Counted from the first letter of the stretch, positions 44,154 through 53,428 are shown. The stretch: 64,000 nucleotides of DNA from Microvirga roseola (GCF_020866965.1 NZ_JAJATX010000002.1:112317-176316); one strand, 5' to 3'. Numbers and translations are program-made. Notes: generated by a model from the sequence alone, not told the origin.

Positions 44154-45029
44154 CTACTCGAATTTCTGGATGCGTTCGCCCAGCAACCCGCGGGGCCGCA
44201 GGAGCAGCACGAGAGCCATCAGCAGGTACATCGAGGCTTCTCCTGCTGGGGGAAAGAAGTAGATGGTGAGACCTCGGACAACGCCGACGAGGGCTGCCGC
44301 CGCAATCACGCCCCAGAAGGATCCCAGCCCGCCGATCACGACGACGACGAAGGCTGCCGTGAGGATCTCCGCACCCATGGCCGGATGCACGCCCGAGATC
44401 GGCGCCAGCAGGACGCCGGCAAGGCCCGCCAGTCCGATGCCGATGGCGGCAATGGCTGTCATGTAGGGCTGAAGCGAGATGCCCAGGGCACCCACCATGT
44501 CCGGGTTCTGCACTCCCGCCCGGACCACCCGCCCGAACGCCGTGCGGTAGACCAGGAACCAGGTTGCGGTCACGGCCGCGAGGGCCACGCCGAAGATGAT
44601 GAGCCGGTAGCGGGGATAGATGAAGTCGCCGACGAAAACCTGCCCTCGGAGGGCCGGAGGGATCGAGAAGGGCAGGGGAGCGGCCCCGAAGATCATCCGC
44701 AGGCTCTGCTCAATGATCATGGCGAGGCCAAATGTAAGCAAAAGGCTGAGGATGGGGTCGGAGCGATAAAAGCGCCGGAAGAACAGGCGCTCGACGGTCA
44801 CGCCCAGCAGCGCCACGAGGATCGGCGAGGCCACGAAGGCTCCCGCGAATCCGATCCTGGGAGCCAGTGTCACGGCGAGATAGGCGCCGACGGCGTAGAA
44901 GGCGCCGTGGGCGAGATTCACGATCCCGCCCAGGGAGAAGATCAAGGAGAGCCCCAGGGCGATCAGGAGGTAATAGGCACCCACCAGAAGGCCGTTCAGC
45001 ACCTGCTCGAGGATGAAGACGAACGCCAA
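44154..45029 (-). CDS. branched-chain amino acid-type ABC transporter permease (LivH)
   Basis: 291 residues if started at the TTG at 45029 (AFVFILEQVLNGLLVGAYY follows), which matches the LivH N-terminus and follows an AAAGGGG stretch. The longer open frame to 45140 would add 37 basic residues encoded through the hairpin and is unlikely. Typical motifs are GLSLIFSLGGIVNLAHGAFY and, near the C-terminus, LLLRPRGLLGERIQKFE. About eight membrane helices. It forms the second half of the membrane pore with the fused LivMGF protein. Confidence 0.9.
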   Translation of the reverse strand: MAFVFILEQVLNGLLVGAYYLLIALGLSLIFSLGGIVNLAHGAFYAVGAYLAVTLAPRIGFAGAFVASPILVALLGVTVERLFFRRFYRSDPILSLLLTFGLAMIIEQSLRMIFGAAPLPFSIPPALRGQVFVGDFIYPRYRLIIFGVALAAVTATWFLVYRTAFGRVVRAGVQNPDMVGALGISLQPYMTAIAAIGIGLAGLAGVLLAPISGVHPAMGAEILTAAFVVVVIGGLGSFWGVIAAAALVGVVRGLTIYFFPPAGEASMYLLMALVLLLRPRGLLGERIQKFE

Positions 45030-45052
45030 GCGAAAACCCCTTTTCCCACCCC

Positions 45053-45076
45053 AAAAGCCCCCTGCCGCGAGGGGGC
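45053..45076 (-). terminator. hairpin with T run between the binding-protein and permease genes
   Basis: Stem GCCCCCT/AGGGGGC (45057-45063 with 45070-45076), loop 6 bases. On the minus strand it is followed by TTTT (45056-45053). It lies just after the binding-protein stop (45153) and before livH. A partial terminator here would keep the binding protein in excess over the membrane parts. Confidence 0.65.
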
Positions 45077-45152
45077 TCAAGCGAAAACGGAATACCGTGC
45101 TCGCCAGGCTGGGCGGTTTGCAGCCACCCAGCCTGACCAAGCGTGAATCGTC

Positions 45153-46403
45153 TCAGGCCTGGATCTTGCAGGTGCCGTCCTTTGGCGGGGCCAGGACCTC
45201 GAGGTCGTCGTTCGCGCCGGGGACCGCGCCCAACGGCTCATAGATATCCCACTGGTTCGCCATCTTTTCGGGCTCCTTAGCCCGCACGGCGTACATCTCC
45301 TGAACCATCTGGTTGTCGTAGGGCCGGAAGTAGCCTTCCCGGTTTTTCAGGATGTCGAACTTCGCGCCCTTTCGCAGATGCTCGGCCAGCTTCTGCGGGT
45401 CGGGGGATTTCAGCTCGTCGAACGACTGAGCGACGATCTTCAGGGAGTTGTAGTCGCCCCAGCTCTGGTTCTCTGGCGGCTTGCCGTACTTCTTGGTGAA
45501 GGCCTCGACGTATTTCCGCGACGAGGGAGTATCGACCATGTGGTGCCAGATCAGCGGCCAGATGCCGGAGAAGTTGCCCTGACCGGCACCCCAGGCGACG
45601 GCCGTATCGAATCCGAAGCCGGTGATCGGAAACTGAAGGCCGTATTCCGCATATTGCTTGATGAAGTTCGTGATCTGGTTGCCGGCGAGGTTGGAGGCGA
45701 CGACATCGGGCTGGGCCTGGCGGATCTTGAGCAGGTATGGGCTAAAGTCGGTGGCGTCCGTGGGGACGAGCTCCTCGCCGATGAACTCTCCGCCGTTATC
45801 GGACACGAACTTCTTGGCCACCTTAAACAGGTCATGGCCGAAGGCGTAGTCGGCGGTTAGGGAGTACCACTTCTTCCCCTGGATCATGTTCTCGTCCTTC
45901 AGGTAGGTGCCGACGGACCTGACCATCATCGAGTTCGCGGCCTCGATGTGGAACATGAACGGGTTGCAGCTTTCGCCGCGCAGCGCATCGGAATTGGCGC
46001 CTGTATTGATGAACACCGTCTTGGTTCGGTTGGCGACCTGGCCGATGGCAAGCGCCGAGGCGGACGAGATCTCGCCGATGATCATGGCGACTTTGTCGCG
46101 CTCGATCAGGCGCTCGGCCTTGGCCGATGCCGTCTGCGGGTTGACCGAATCCTCCATCACGAGCTCGACCTTGCGGCCTAGCACGCCGCCGGCGGCGTTG
46201 ATCTCCTCGGCGGCAAGCTGCACGCCCATCTGGGCGAATTCTCCGAGCGGTCCCAGGAACCCCGTGATCGGCGTGAGGTGTCCGATCCGGATTACGTCGG
46301 ATTGTGCCTTGACGATCGCCGGCATCCCGAGGCCTGCGAGCGCGGTGGCGCCGGCCGCTCCCTTAAGGAGCGTACGACGGGTCAAGTCATCTGAATGTGC
46401 CAT
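45153..46403 (-). CDS. ABC transporter substrate-binding protein, LivJ/LivK type
   Basis: 416 residues. The N-terminus is a Tat-like signal (TRRTLLKGAAGATALAG...VKAQ), so it may be exported folded. The periplasmic binding protein type 1 fold starts at IRIGHLTPITGFLGPLGEFAQMG and continues with INAAGGVLGRKVELVMEDS and RLIERDKVAMIIGEISSAS. Members bind amino acids, amides, aromatic acids and other small acids. First gene of the minus operon; the GntR gene is divergent with 75 bases between. The ligand is probably the beta-hydroxy acid handled by the last two genes. Confidence 0.93.
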   Translation of the reverse strand: MAHSDDLTRRTLLKGAAGATALAGLGMPAIVKAQSDVIRIGHLTPITGFLGPLGEFAQMGVQLAAEEINAAGGVLGRKVELVMEDSVNPQTASAKAERLIERDKVAMIIGEISSASALAIGQVANRTKTVFINTGANSDALRGESCNPFMFHIEAANSMMVRSVGTYLKDENMIQGKKWYSLTADYAFGHDLFKVAKKFVSDNGGEFIGEELVPTDATDFSPYLLKIRQAQPDVVASNLAGNQITNFIKQYAEYGLQFPITGFGFDTAVAWGAGQGNFSGIWPLIWHHMVDTPSSRKYVEAFTKKYGKPPENQSWGDYNSLKIVAQSFDELKSPDPQKLAEHLRKGAKFDILKNREGYFRPYDNQMVQEMYAVRAKEPEKMANQWDIYEPLGAVPGANDDLEVLAPPKDGTCKIQA

Positions 46404-46451
46404 GGCCGTTTCCTTCCTCCTGATTTTCGGTGCCGCGGTTCTTGCCGCGAT

Positions 46452-46463
46452 CTGTGATCACAG
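46452..46463. promoter_or_regulatory. palindromic operator between the ABC operon and the GntR gene
   Basis: The perfect 12-bp palindrome CTGTGATCACAG lies 15 bases before the GntR start and 48 bases before the binding-protein start. TGTGATCACA is the kind of site bound by FCD-subfamily GntR dimers, so self-regulation and control of the operon are likely. Confidence 0.65.
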
Positions 46464-46478
46464 TTAGGCTGTCTGAAA

Positions 46479-47204
46479 ATGAGCAACTTGTCGAGCCCCC
46501 GAAACACCGAGGCCCCTTCAGCGATCGCCCAAATCGGCCGGCTGGAGCGCATCACCCTGGGCGAGCGGGTCCATGCAGAATTGCGTGAGCTTCTGATGAG
46601 CGGTGAGCTCGCTCCCGGACAGAAGATGTCCCTGCGCAGCGTGGCCGAGACACTTGGCGTGTCGATCATGCCTGTCCGGGAGGCGGTCGCGCGGCTCATC
46701 TCTGACCAATCTCTTGAGGTGCTGCCGAACCGCGCTGTTCGCGTTCCGCTGATGACCCGTTCGCGGTTCCGGGAACTGACCACCGTCAGGCTCGCAATCG
46801 AGGGCTTCGCCGTGGAGGAGGCGGCGAGCAATCACGCAAAATCCGACCTGGCGGCGATGGGACGCTTCGAGCAGCAGTTCCTGGCCGAGGCACGCAGCCC
46901 CGATCCGCATGCGGATCGGGCCGTGCGCGCGAACAAGGAGCTACACTTCGCCGTCTATCGCGCCTCCGGCCTGCCGTCGCTGGTGGGGATCATCGAAGGC
47001 CTCTGGCTGAAGATCGGCCCGGTTCTGAACTTCGACCTCAAGGCTTCTCCCGAGCGAATGCGGACGGGCGGCGCGACGGAGCATCACGGCCGTCTCGTGG
47101 CTGCAGTCAGGGCCGGAGACCGGACAGCTGCGCGCCAGGCGCTCGTCGACGACATCCAGGGCGCAGCTGACTTCATCGAGAGCACCGGACGTTTGCTGGA
47201 TTAG
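46479..47204 (+). CDS. GntR family transcriptional regulator (FadR/FCD subfamily)
   Basis: 241 residues. The N-terminal winged helix has LMSGELAPGQKMSLRSVAETLGVSIMPVREAV, the classic GntR recognition block with PVREA. The C-terminal FCD helical domain has metal-ligand-type residues (LRFA... replaced here by ELHFAVYRASG, and EHHGRLVAAVRAGD). FCD proteins sense small carboxylic acids. It is divergent from the ABC operon over a palindrome. It likely represses that operon, and perhaps the sugar-acid genes that follow on its own strand, until the substrate is present. Confidence 0.92.
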   Translation: MSNLSSPRNTEAPSAIAQIGRLERITLGERVHAELRELLMSGELAPGQKMSLRSVAETLGVSIMPVREAVARLISDQSLEVLPNRAVRVPLMTRSRFRELTTVRLAIEGFAVEEAASNHAKSDLAAMGRFEQQFLAEARSPDPHADRAVRANKELHFAVYRASGLPSLVGIIEGLWLKIGPVLNFDLKASPERMRTGGATEHHGRLVAAVRAGDRTAARQALVDDIQGAADFIESTGRLLD

Positions 47205-47305
47205 GCGGACGACGAGGCCTTCAGAGAACGCTCCGCCAGGAGCGGGCGAAAAAATGGGAACAGGCCTCGCATGCACAGGGGCCGGCTGGAGGGACGGAGA
47301 CGAGA

Positions 47306-48082
47306 ATGGATCTCAATATCGAGGGACTGCGGGTGCTGATAACCGCGGGCGCAGCCGGAATCGGGCTTGAAATCGCTCGTACTTTCCAGCGGGAGGGCGC
47401 ACGCGTGCATATCTGTGACGTCGATCTCTCCGCCCTTGATGCGGCGACCTCAACCGATCCCGAGCTGACGTCGTCCTACGGCGATGTTGCGGATCGGGGC
47501 GATGTCGCCCGGGTGTTCGAGGAAGCTCTGACCATCCTTGGCGGGCTTGATGCTCTCATCAACAACGCCGGTATCGCAGGGCCGACCGCACGGGTGGAGG
47601 AGATCAACCCCGAGGATTGGGATCGGACGCTTGAGGTGTGCATTACAGGCCAGTTCAACTGCACGCGCTTGGCCGTCCCCCACCTGAGAAAGAGCGAGAA
47701 TGCCTCGATCGTGAATCTCTCGTCCGCGGCGGGCCGCTTCGGCTTTCCCCTGCGTACCCCCTATGCAGCGGCCAAATGGGCCGTGATCGGCTTCACGAAA
47801 TCCCTCTCGAGGGAGCTCGGTGAGGACGGAATCCGGGTGAATGCGGTCCTGCCCGGGGTGGTCGCAGGCGACCGGCAGCGCCGCGTGCTCGAAGCGAAGG
47901 CTCAACAGCTTGGCGTATCCTTCGACGAGATGCAGCGCCGGGCGCTCGCGAACACCTCCTTGAGGGAATACGTGACGGCCCAGCAACTCGCCGATCAGAT
48001 CGTCTTCCTGTGCTCGCCCCTGGGGCGCACGATCTCGGGTCAGGCTATCGCAGTCGACGGCGATCTGCAGGTTCTTTTCTGA
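47306..48082 (+). CDS. SDR family oxidoreductase
   Basis: 258 residues with GGAG before the ATG. Classical short-chain dehydrogenase. The NAD motif is TAGAAGIG (TGxxxGIG with the first G replaced by A), NNAG is present, and the catalytic set is S in NLSSAAG, Y in TPYAAAK and the lysine four residues on. The C-terminal ISGQAIAVDGD is typical. The insert RQRRVLEAKAQQLG resembles sugar-alcohol/sugar-acid dehydrogenases. It probably oxidises a polyol or hydroxy acid; it lies 101 bases after the GntR gene and may be in its regulon. Confidence 0.9.
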   Translation: MDLNIEGLRVLITAGAAGIGLEIARTFQREGARVHICDVDLSALDAATSTDPELTSSYGDVADRGDVARVFEEALTILGGLDALINNAGIAGPTARVEEINPEDWDRTLEVCITGQFNCTRLAVPHLRKSENASIVNLSSAAGRFGFPLRTPYAAAKWAVIGFTKSLSRELGEDGIRVNAVLPGVVAGDRQRRVLEAKAQQLGVSFDEMQRRALANTSLREYVTAQQLADQIVFLCSPLGRTISGQAIAVDGDLQVLF

Positions 48083-48120
48083 CGGGCATCTTTAGGCCTG
48101 TCCGCATCAGTGACTGGTTT

Positions 48121-49275
48121 ATGGTTGAGGCTACGATAAATCCTCGCGTCTTCCTTCTTGACCAAGTCTTGCCTTTCTGGGCAGAGCGCGCGTTCGATCC
48201 TCGGCTCGGCGGCTATGTCACTGAGCTGACGTCGGAGGGGCACCCCGTTCCTGAGGACAGGCGCTCCTGCCTGGTCCAGGCCCGCATGCTCTACACCTTC
48301 AGCCATGCGTATTACCTTGCGCGCGAGGACTGGGCCCTCGACGCTGCCCGGCAGGCATTGGATTTCATGATGACGAGGCTGAAGCGCCCCGACGGGGCCT
48401 TCGCGGCGTCTGTCAGTCTGGATGGGCACTGGGCAAGGGCCGATCTCGTCGACTTCTATGATCAGGCTTTCGTGCTCTTCGGCCTCGCCTGGTGGGGCCG
48501 CGCAAGCGGTGATCCGGAGGCTCTGACTGTGGCGAGAGAAACCCTTGCCACGCTCGACCGCACCTTGAAGGACCCGGTCCACGGCGGGTGGAGGGAGGCC
48601 AACAGGGAGCAGGGCCCCCGTCGGCAAAACCCGCACATGCATCTTCTTGAAGCAATGCTCGCCTGGTTCGAAACGACAGGAGACGAGGCCTGGATCGACC
48701 CGGCGCGGGAGATCATACGGCTGTTTCACGAACGATTCTTCGACAAGCCGACGGGCACATTGCGGGAGTTCCTCGAGGCCGATCTGTCGCCGGCTTCCGG
48801 GCAGGCCGGACTGATCCGTGAGCCGGGACATCATTTCGAGTGGGTCTGGCTACTTATACACTACAACCGGCTAACCGGCGACAAGGAGGTGCTCGCGCCG
48901 GCCGAGCGGCTATACGAGACCGCCCGCCGGTACGGGGTCGATCATGCAGGCCTTGTGGTCGAAGCCATGGACCCTCACGGCGTAGTGCTCGAGCCCGCAC
49001 GGCTCCTATGGCCTCAGACCGAGGCGGTGAAGGCTGCCCTGGCACGGGCGGAGTTTCTTGAGGCCGACCTCGCCGAGGCGAACACCTTCCTCACCGCAAT
49101 GCTGGCCACGCATTTTCCGGCGTCCGGGCCGCTCTGGATCAATCATGTCTCGGCTCAAGGGGAGCCTCTTTCGCGGCACGTGCCGACGCGTCTCTTGTAT
49201 CATCTGACGCTTTGCATTGCCGAACACGCGCGGCTTTGCACGCCGGCGGAGCAGGATGTTGTCATGACGATCTGA
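48121..49275 (+). CDS. AGE family epimerase/isomerase (mannose isomerase/N-acylglucosamine 2-epimerase-like)
   Basis: 384 residues from the ATG at 48121; the longer frame back to 48010 overlaps the SDR. It folds as an (alpha/alpha)6 barrel. Likely catalytic histidines lie in NPHMHLLEA and EPGHHFEWVW, as in YihS/AGE enzymes. VQARMLYTFSHAY and the C-terminal segment PTRLLYHL are family-typical. It interconverts aldose and ketose or epimerises at C2 of a free sugar. It lies 38 bases after the SDR, so the two probably work on the same sugar. Confidence 0.9.
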   Translation: MVEATINPRVFLLDQVLPFWAERAFDPRLGGYVTELTSEGHPVPEDRRSCLVQARMLYTFSHAYYLAREDWALDAARQALDFMMTRLKRPDGAFAASVSLDGHWARADLVDFYDQAFVLFGLAWWGRASGDPEALTVARETLATLDRTLKDPVHGGWREANREQGPRRQNPHMHLLEAMLAWFETTGDEAWIDPAREIIRLFHERFFDKPTGTLREFLEADLSPASGQAGLIREPGHHFEWVWLLIHYNRLTGDKEVLAPAERLYETARRYGVDHAGLVVEAMDPHGVVLEPARLLWPQTEAVKAALARAEFLEADLAEANTFLTAMLATHFPASGPLWINHVSAQGEPLSRHVPTRLLYHLTLCIAEHARLCTPAEQDVVMTI

Positions 49276-49351
49276 CAAGAGGACGGAGCAGGGAAACGGG
49301 CTGCCCAAGCTTCAGAGGCAGGGTACGACAGACAGGACAGGGAGGAAGAGC

Positions 49352-50242
49352 ATGGCGAATATCGGCTTCATCGGCATAGGTCTCATGGGGCATGGCATGG
49401 CCAAGAACCTCATGGAGAAGGGCCACAGGCTCACGATTCTGGCCAACCGCAGCCGCGAACGCGTGGATGACCTCATTGCTCGCGGAGCCACAGAGGCGAA
49501 GAGCCCGCGCGAGGTGGCGGCCGCTTCCGATCTCGTGCTCACCTGCGTTCCCACGTCGGAGGATGTGGAAGGCCTCGTCTATGGCGACAGCGGCATGCTC
49601 GCCGGTGCGCGGGACGGGTTCATTCACATCGATACTTCTACGGCCAACCCTGTCTCGACGCTCAGAATCGCCGCGGACTACCACGCTGCGGGCCTGCGCT
49701 TCGTCGATGCGCCGCTGGCGCGTACGCCGAAGGAAGCGCAAGAAGGGCGGCTCAACGTTATGGTCGGCGCCAGCCAGGAACTGTTCGATGAGATCCTGCC
49801 CATTCTCAAGTGCTTCGCCGAGAACGTGTTTCGGGTCGGGGAGCTGAGTGCGGGGCACAAGATCAAGCTCATCAACAACTTCATGGCGATGAGCCATGCG
49901 AGCGTTGTCGCAGAGGCGGTGGCGACCGCCCGCGCGGCCGGCGTAGAACCGAAGGCCCTGTACGACCTGGTGTCCGCAGGCGGGGCGAACAGCGCGATGT
50001 TCCAGATGATCATGCCCTACGTGCTTGAGGGCGATGCGAGCCGGCTGCAATTTGCCATCACCAATGCCCGAAAGGACCTCAGCTACTTCATCGCCATGGC
50101 GAATGCTGCCAAGACGGTGGGGCTCGTGGGTCCTGCCGTTCTGCAGACCCTGACTCTGGCCAATGCGCTGGGACACGGCAGTAAGCTGGTGCCTCATCTC
50201 ACAGACGTTCTCTCGCAGCTGAATGGCCGCCCGCAGGGCTGA
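49352..50242 (+). CDS. NAD(P)-dependent beta-hydroxyacid dehydrogenase (3-hydroxyisobutyrate dehydrogenase-like)
   Basis: 296 residues with GGGAGGAAG before the ATG. N-terminal Rossmann signature IGFIGIGLMGHGMAKNL; the substrate motif DAPLARTPKEAQEG (usually DAPVSGG) is diverged; the catalytic lysine is in GHKIKLINNFM. Family members act on 3-hydroxyisobutyrate, tartronate semialdehyde, glyoxylate or related acids. With the preceding SDR and AGE epimerase it suggests sugar-acid catabolism. Two hairpins follow in the downstream spacer. Confidence 0.9.
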   Translation: MANIGFIGIGLMGHGMAKNLMEKGHRLTILANRSRERVDDLIARGATEAKSPREVAAASDLVLTCVPTSEDVEGLVYGDSGMLAGARDGFIHIDTSTANPVSTLRIAADYHAAGLRFVDAPLARTPKEAQEGRLNVMVGASQELFDEILPILKCFAENVFRVGELSAGHKIKLINNFMAMSHASVVAEAVATARAAGVEPKALYDLVSAGGANSAMFQMIMPYVLEGDASRLQFAITNARKDLSYFIAMANAAKTVGLVGPAVLQTLTLANALGHGSKLVPHLTDVLSQLNGRPQG

Positions 50243-50287
50243 GTGCAGCTCGCCTAAAATGGAGGTGCGCACGAGAAGCAACGGCAA

Positions 50288-50340
50288 CTGAGCTGGGGGG
50301 CTCAGAATCCTTCATAAACCTTCGGGCGAGCGCCGCCCGA
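50288..50340 (+). terminator. two adjacent hairpins after the hydroxyacid dehydrogenase
   Basis: CTGAGC/GCTCAG (50288-50293 with 50300-50305) and TCGGGCG/CGCCCGA (50322-50328 with 50334-50340). There is no long T run, so termination is likely only partial or Rho-assisted. The next 110 bases are strikingly AT-rich and should hold the TRAP operon promoter. Confidence 0.35.
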
Positions 50341-50521
50341 GGGAAGTGATGAATTGTTGCGTAAAATTATGATTGATACTGTGATGTAAATACGAAGTAC
50401 TCAAGGCAGATAACTCTGCGAAATATCAAAGTTCACGCCGCGGCAGTATTGAAAAATATTCCATTGCCTTGCAGGATATCGCCATGAGCCCCGCCAGAGG
50501 GCCATGAGGGAGGAAATGAAT

Positions 50522-51511
50522 ATGAGAAGGATACTTACCGCGGGATTTCTCGGCGCAGGATTGGCTCTCAGCATTTCGGGCGCGTACGGGCAGCAGGCCA
50601 TCGAGCTCCATGGCGCATCCCAGTTCAACGACGATCATGCCTTTACGAAGTCGCTGGCCAAGTTCGGAGAGCTTCTCAAGGCTTGTTACGGAAAACCGCT
50701 CAACATCGTGCTCCACAAGAACAGCGAACTGGGATTGGAGAAGCAGTATTTCGAATACATGTCGCAGGGGCGGGCGGTGGATTTCGCCGTTGTGTCTCCC
50801 GCACACATGTCGACCTTCTCGAAGGCGGCTCCTTTCATCGACGCACCATTCCTCTTCCGCGACCTGGATCACTGGAACGCGGTGCTGGACCAGGATCTCC
50901 TGAAACCTATTGCGGACGAGATCGGCAAACGCGCCGACGTGATGCTGGTAGGATATGCCGGGGGGGGCATCCGCAATATCTTTGCGACGAAGCCGCTTGG
51001 GAACATGGAGGATCTGAAGAACCTGAAAGTCCGCGTCCAGGGCGCACCGATCTGGAGTCGCACGTTCCAGGCCGCGGGCATGGCGCCGACCGTCATCGCC
51101 TATAACGAGATCTATAACGGCATTCAGAATGGCGTCATCGAAGCAGGCGAGAACGAAGCCGCCGGTGTCGAGCAGATGCGCTTCTTCGAAGTCGCGCCGC
51201 AACTCGCGATGACGCAGCATGCGATCACGATCCGTCCCATCGTGTTCTCAGGTAAGACCTTCCGCAATATGCCCGCCGAACTGCAGGCCTGCGTGGCGAA
51301 GGCGGGCAAGGAAGCTGGCGCACACGGACGTCAGATCGAGTCGAGCGAAGACACCGCAAAACTCGAAGCGCTGGAAAGCGCGGGCAAGCTGAAACGTGTG
51401 CCGTTCGCTGACCGCGAAGCCATGAAAGCCGCAGTCGATCCGGTGCTTGCTGCCTATGCCAAGGAGATCGGTGCGGAGGAGATCCTGGCCAAGATCAACG
51501 CCATCAAGTGA
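50522..51511 (+). CDS. TRAP transporter substrate-binding protein (DctP family)
   Basis: 329 residues from the ATG at 50522, eight bases after GGGAGG; ATGs at 50504 and 50516 sit too close to or before that site. Signal peptide MRRILTAGFLGAGLALSISGAYG, cut near residue 23. DctP-fold motifs include LKNLKVRVQGAPIW (with the arginine that binds the ligand carboxylate) and YNGIQNGVIEAGENE. It captures an organic acid in the periplasm for the permeases encoded next. Family members bind C4-dicarboxylates, sugar acids or keto acids. Confidence 0.92.
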   Translation: MRRILTAGFLGAGLALSISGAYGQQAIELHGASQFNDDHAFTKSLAKFGELLKACYGKPLNIVLHKNSELGLEKQYFEYMSQGRAVDFAVVSPAHMSTFSKAAPFIDAPFLFRDLDHWNAVLDQDLLKPIADEIGKRADVMLVGYAGGGIRNIFATKPLGNMEDLKNLKVRVQGAPIWSRTFQAAGMAPTVIAYNEIYNGIQNGVIEAGENEAAGVEQMRFFEVAPQLAMTQHAITIRPIVFSGKTFRNMPAELQACVAKAGKEAGAHGRQIESSEDTAKLEALESAGKLKRVPFADREAMKAAVDPVLAAYAKEIGAEEILAKINAIK

Positions 51512-51593
51512 GGCTGCAGATCTCATTGGGCTGCTGGTCGGACTCGTCCAGCAGCCCCCACGTATCGAGGGAGATTGAGTCCGAGAGGCAGCC

Positions 51594-52112
51594 ATGACTG
51601 ACGCGACTTATGATGATCAGCCCGGGGGCGGATGGCGCAAAGTGTCCGCACTCTATCATAGGTTTCTTTGCATTATTCTCGCCGTCTCAATCCTGATCCT
51701 GATCTTCCCGGTCACTTTGCAGGTTTTCGCGCGTTTTCTACCCTTCCTGCCACACTGGATCTGGACTGAGGAAATGGCTCGCCTGCTCTTCGTCTGGACG
51801 ATCATGATCGGCGCCACCGTCGGTGTGCGCGAGAGCAAACACTTCGAGGTCGACATGTGGCCATTGCTGTCGGCGAAACCCAATGCGGTGCTGCGCCTGA
51901 TCGCCCGAACAGGAATCGGCATCATCGCCTTCGTGTTTCTCTGGATGGGTGTCGAGTTCACCGAATTCGCCTGGTACAGAATATCCGAACTGGCCGAACT
52001 GCCGCTCTGGATCATCCATATCGCGTGGCCGATCGCCGGGTTCAGCTGGCTCCTGTTCCTGGGGGAGCAGGCCTATGATGATCTCCGCATCCTCTCGGGG
52101 AAATCTGCATGA
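51594..52112 (+). CDS. TRAP transporter small permease (DctQ family)
   Basis: 172 residues with four membrane helices at about 22-44, 59-80, 98-120 and 135-155. The DctQ motif WTEEMARLLFVWTIMIGATVGVRE is clear (residues about 57-80). It forms the small membrane subunit of a TRAP transporter, which uses a sodium or proton gradient. It overlaps the large permease by ATGA at 52109. Confidence 0.92.
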   Translation: MTDATYDDQPGGGWRKVSALYHRFLCIILAVSILILIFPVTLQVFARFLPFLPHWIWTEEMARLLFVWTIMIGATVGVRESKHFEVDMWPLLSAKPNAVLRLIARTGIGIIAFVFLWMGVEFTEFAWYRISELAELPLWIIHIAWPIAGFSWLLFLGEQAYDDLRILSGKSA

Positions 52113-53428
52113 CCGGCTCCATCCTTTCCTCGGGGCAGGCCGCCACGATCCTGTTCGGTCTCTTCTTCCTCTGCCTGTTCCTGCGCGTGCCGGTCGCATT
52201 CTCCCTTGCACTCGCCTGCTTGCCGATCCTTCTGATCGAGCCACGCCTGTCGGCGATGACGCTCCTCCAGGAGACCTTCAACGCCTATAATTCGTTCATT
52301 CTGCTCGCAGTCCCGTTCTTCCTCCTGACCGCGAATCTCATGAACGGGGGCGGCATCACGAAACAGTTGCTGCGCCTCTCACGGGCGATGGTCGGACACT
52401 TCCCCGGCGGGCTTGCCCAGATCAATGTGGTCCTGTCCTTCTTCTTTGCTGGCATCTCCGGATCCTCCACTGCGGATGCGGCCAGTCAGTCGAAGATCTT
52501 CATCGACGCCCAGCGCCAGGAGGGATACGACGACAGCTTCTCCGTTGCGATCACAGCCGTCTCCTCGGTGCTGGCTGTCATCATTCCACCGTCGATTCTG
52601 ATGATCATCTGGGGCGGTGTTCTCACCACCTCCATCGGCGCGCTCTTCCTTGCAGGCGTTGTTCCTGGCGCGCTGATCGCCTTCGCGCAGATGGCGACCG
52701 TGCACGCCTATGCGAAGATCCGCGGCTACCCGACCTACCCGCGCGCCACCTGGCTGGAGTTTGGGCGCGGCCTGGTGGTCTCGATCCCTGCACTGATGAC
52801 GCCGCTCATCATCATCGGCGGCAAGGTCTTCGGCTGGTTCACGGCCACGGAAGCCGCGTGCATCGCTGTCCTTTATGCGACATTCCTGAGCGTTCTCTAT
52901 TACCGGCAGATGACCTTTCGTGGTTTCTACGAAGCCCTTCTCGATACGGGGCGCTTCGCCTCGATTGCACTCTTTTGCGTTGGAACGGCCAGCGCCTTCG
53001 GCTGGCTTCTCGCCTACTACAAGATCCCGCAGGCGATCCTCGCGAATGTCGCGGCCTGGGACCTGGGCCAGATCGGGATGGGTCTCCTGGTTGCAGCGAC
53101 CTTTCTTATCGTCGGATGCTTCCTCGATGCGATCCCGGCCATCATCATCGTGGGAACGATCCTGCAGCCGCTTACCCAGTCGGTCGGCATGGATCCGGTG
53201 CAGTTTGCTATGATCGGCATCGTCTCGCTTGCTTTCGGCCTCATCACGCCACCCTATGGGCTCTGTCTGCTCATCGCCTGCTCGATCGCTGAGAAGCGTC
53301 TCTACGATGTCCTGAAGGATGTCCTCATCATGCTGGTGCCGATGCTCCTGGTGCTCATTCTGATCATCCTGTGGCCGGACCTTGTTCTCTTCCTTCCAAG
53401 CCTCATCTCGCCAGAGTTCCTGCAATGA
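52109..53428 (+). CDS. TRAP transporter large permease (DctM family)
   Basis: 439 residues with about 12 membrane helices, the translocating subunit. DctM motifs include LAVPFFLLTANLMNGGGI, FFFAGISGSSTADAASQSKI and AVIIPPSILMIIWGGV, plus LGLITPPYG-like GLITPPYGLCLLIA near the C-terminus. Coupled at both ends by ATGA overlaps (52109 with the small permease; 53425 with the following SDR). The SDR coupling implies the imported acid or its product is the SDR substrate. Confidence 0.93.
   Translation: MTGSILSSGQAATILFGLFFLCLFLRVPVAFSLALACLPILLIEPRLSAMTLLQETFNAYNSFILLAVPFFLLTANLMNGGGITKQLLRLSRAMVGHFPGGLAQINVVLSFFFAGISGSSTADAASQSKIFIDAQRQEGYDDSFSVAITAVSSVLAVIIPPSILMIIWGGVLTTSIGALFLAGVVPGALIAFAQMATVHAYAKIRGYPTYPRATWLEFGRGLVVSIPALMTPLIIIGGKVFGWFTATEAACIAVLYATFLSVLYYRQMTFRGFYEALLDTGRFASIALFCVGTASAFGWLLAYYKIPQAILANVAAWDLGQIGMGLLVAATFLIVGCFLDAIPAIIIVGTILQPLTQSVGMDPVQFAMIGIVSLAFGLITPPYGLCLLIACSIAEKRLYDVLKDVLIMLVPMLLVLILIILWPDLVLFLPSLISPEFLQ

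Noticed and set aside
42515-44269. 584-codon plus-strand frame opposite the fused ABC transporter
   Set aside because: Antisense shadow of clear transporter domains, with a skewed, low-complexity composition.
45030-45140. N-terminal extension of LivH to 45140
   Set aside because: It would translate through the GC hairpin and add 37 basic residues that LivH proteins lack; the TTG at 45029 fits the family start.
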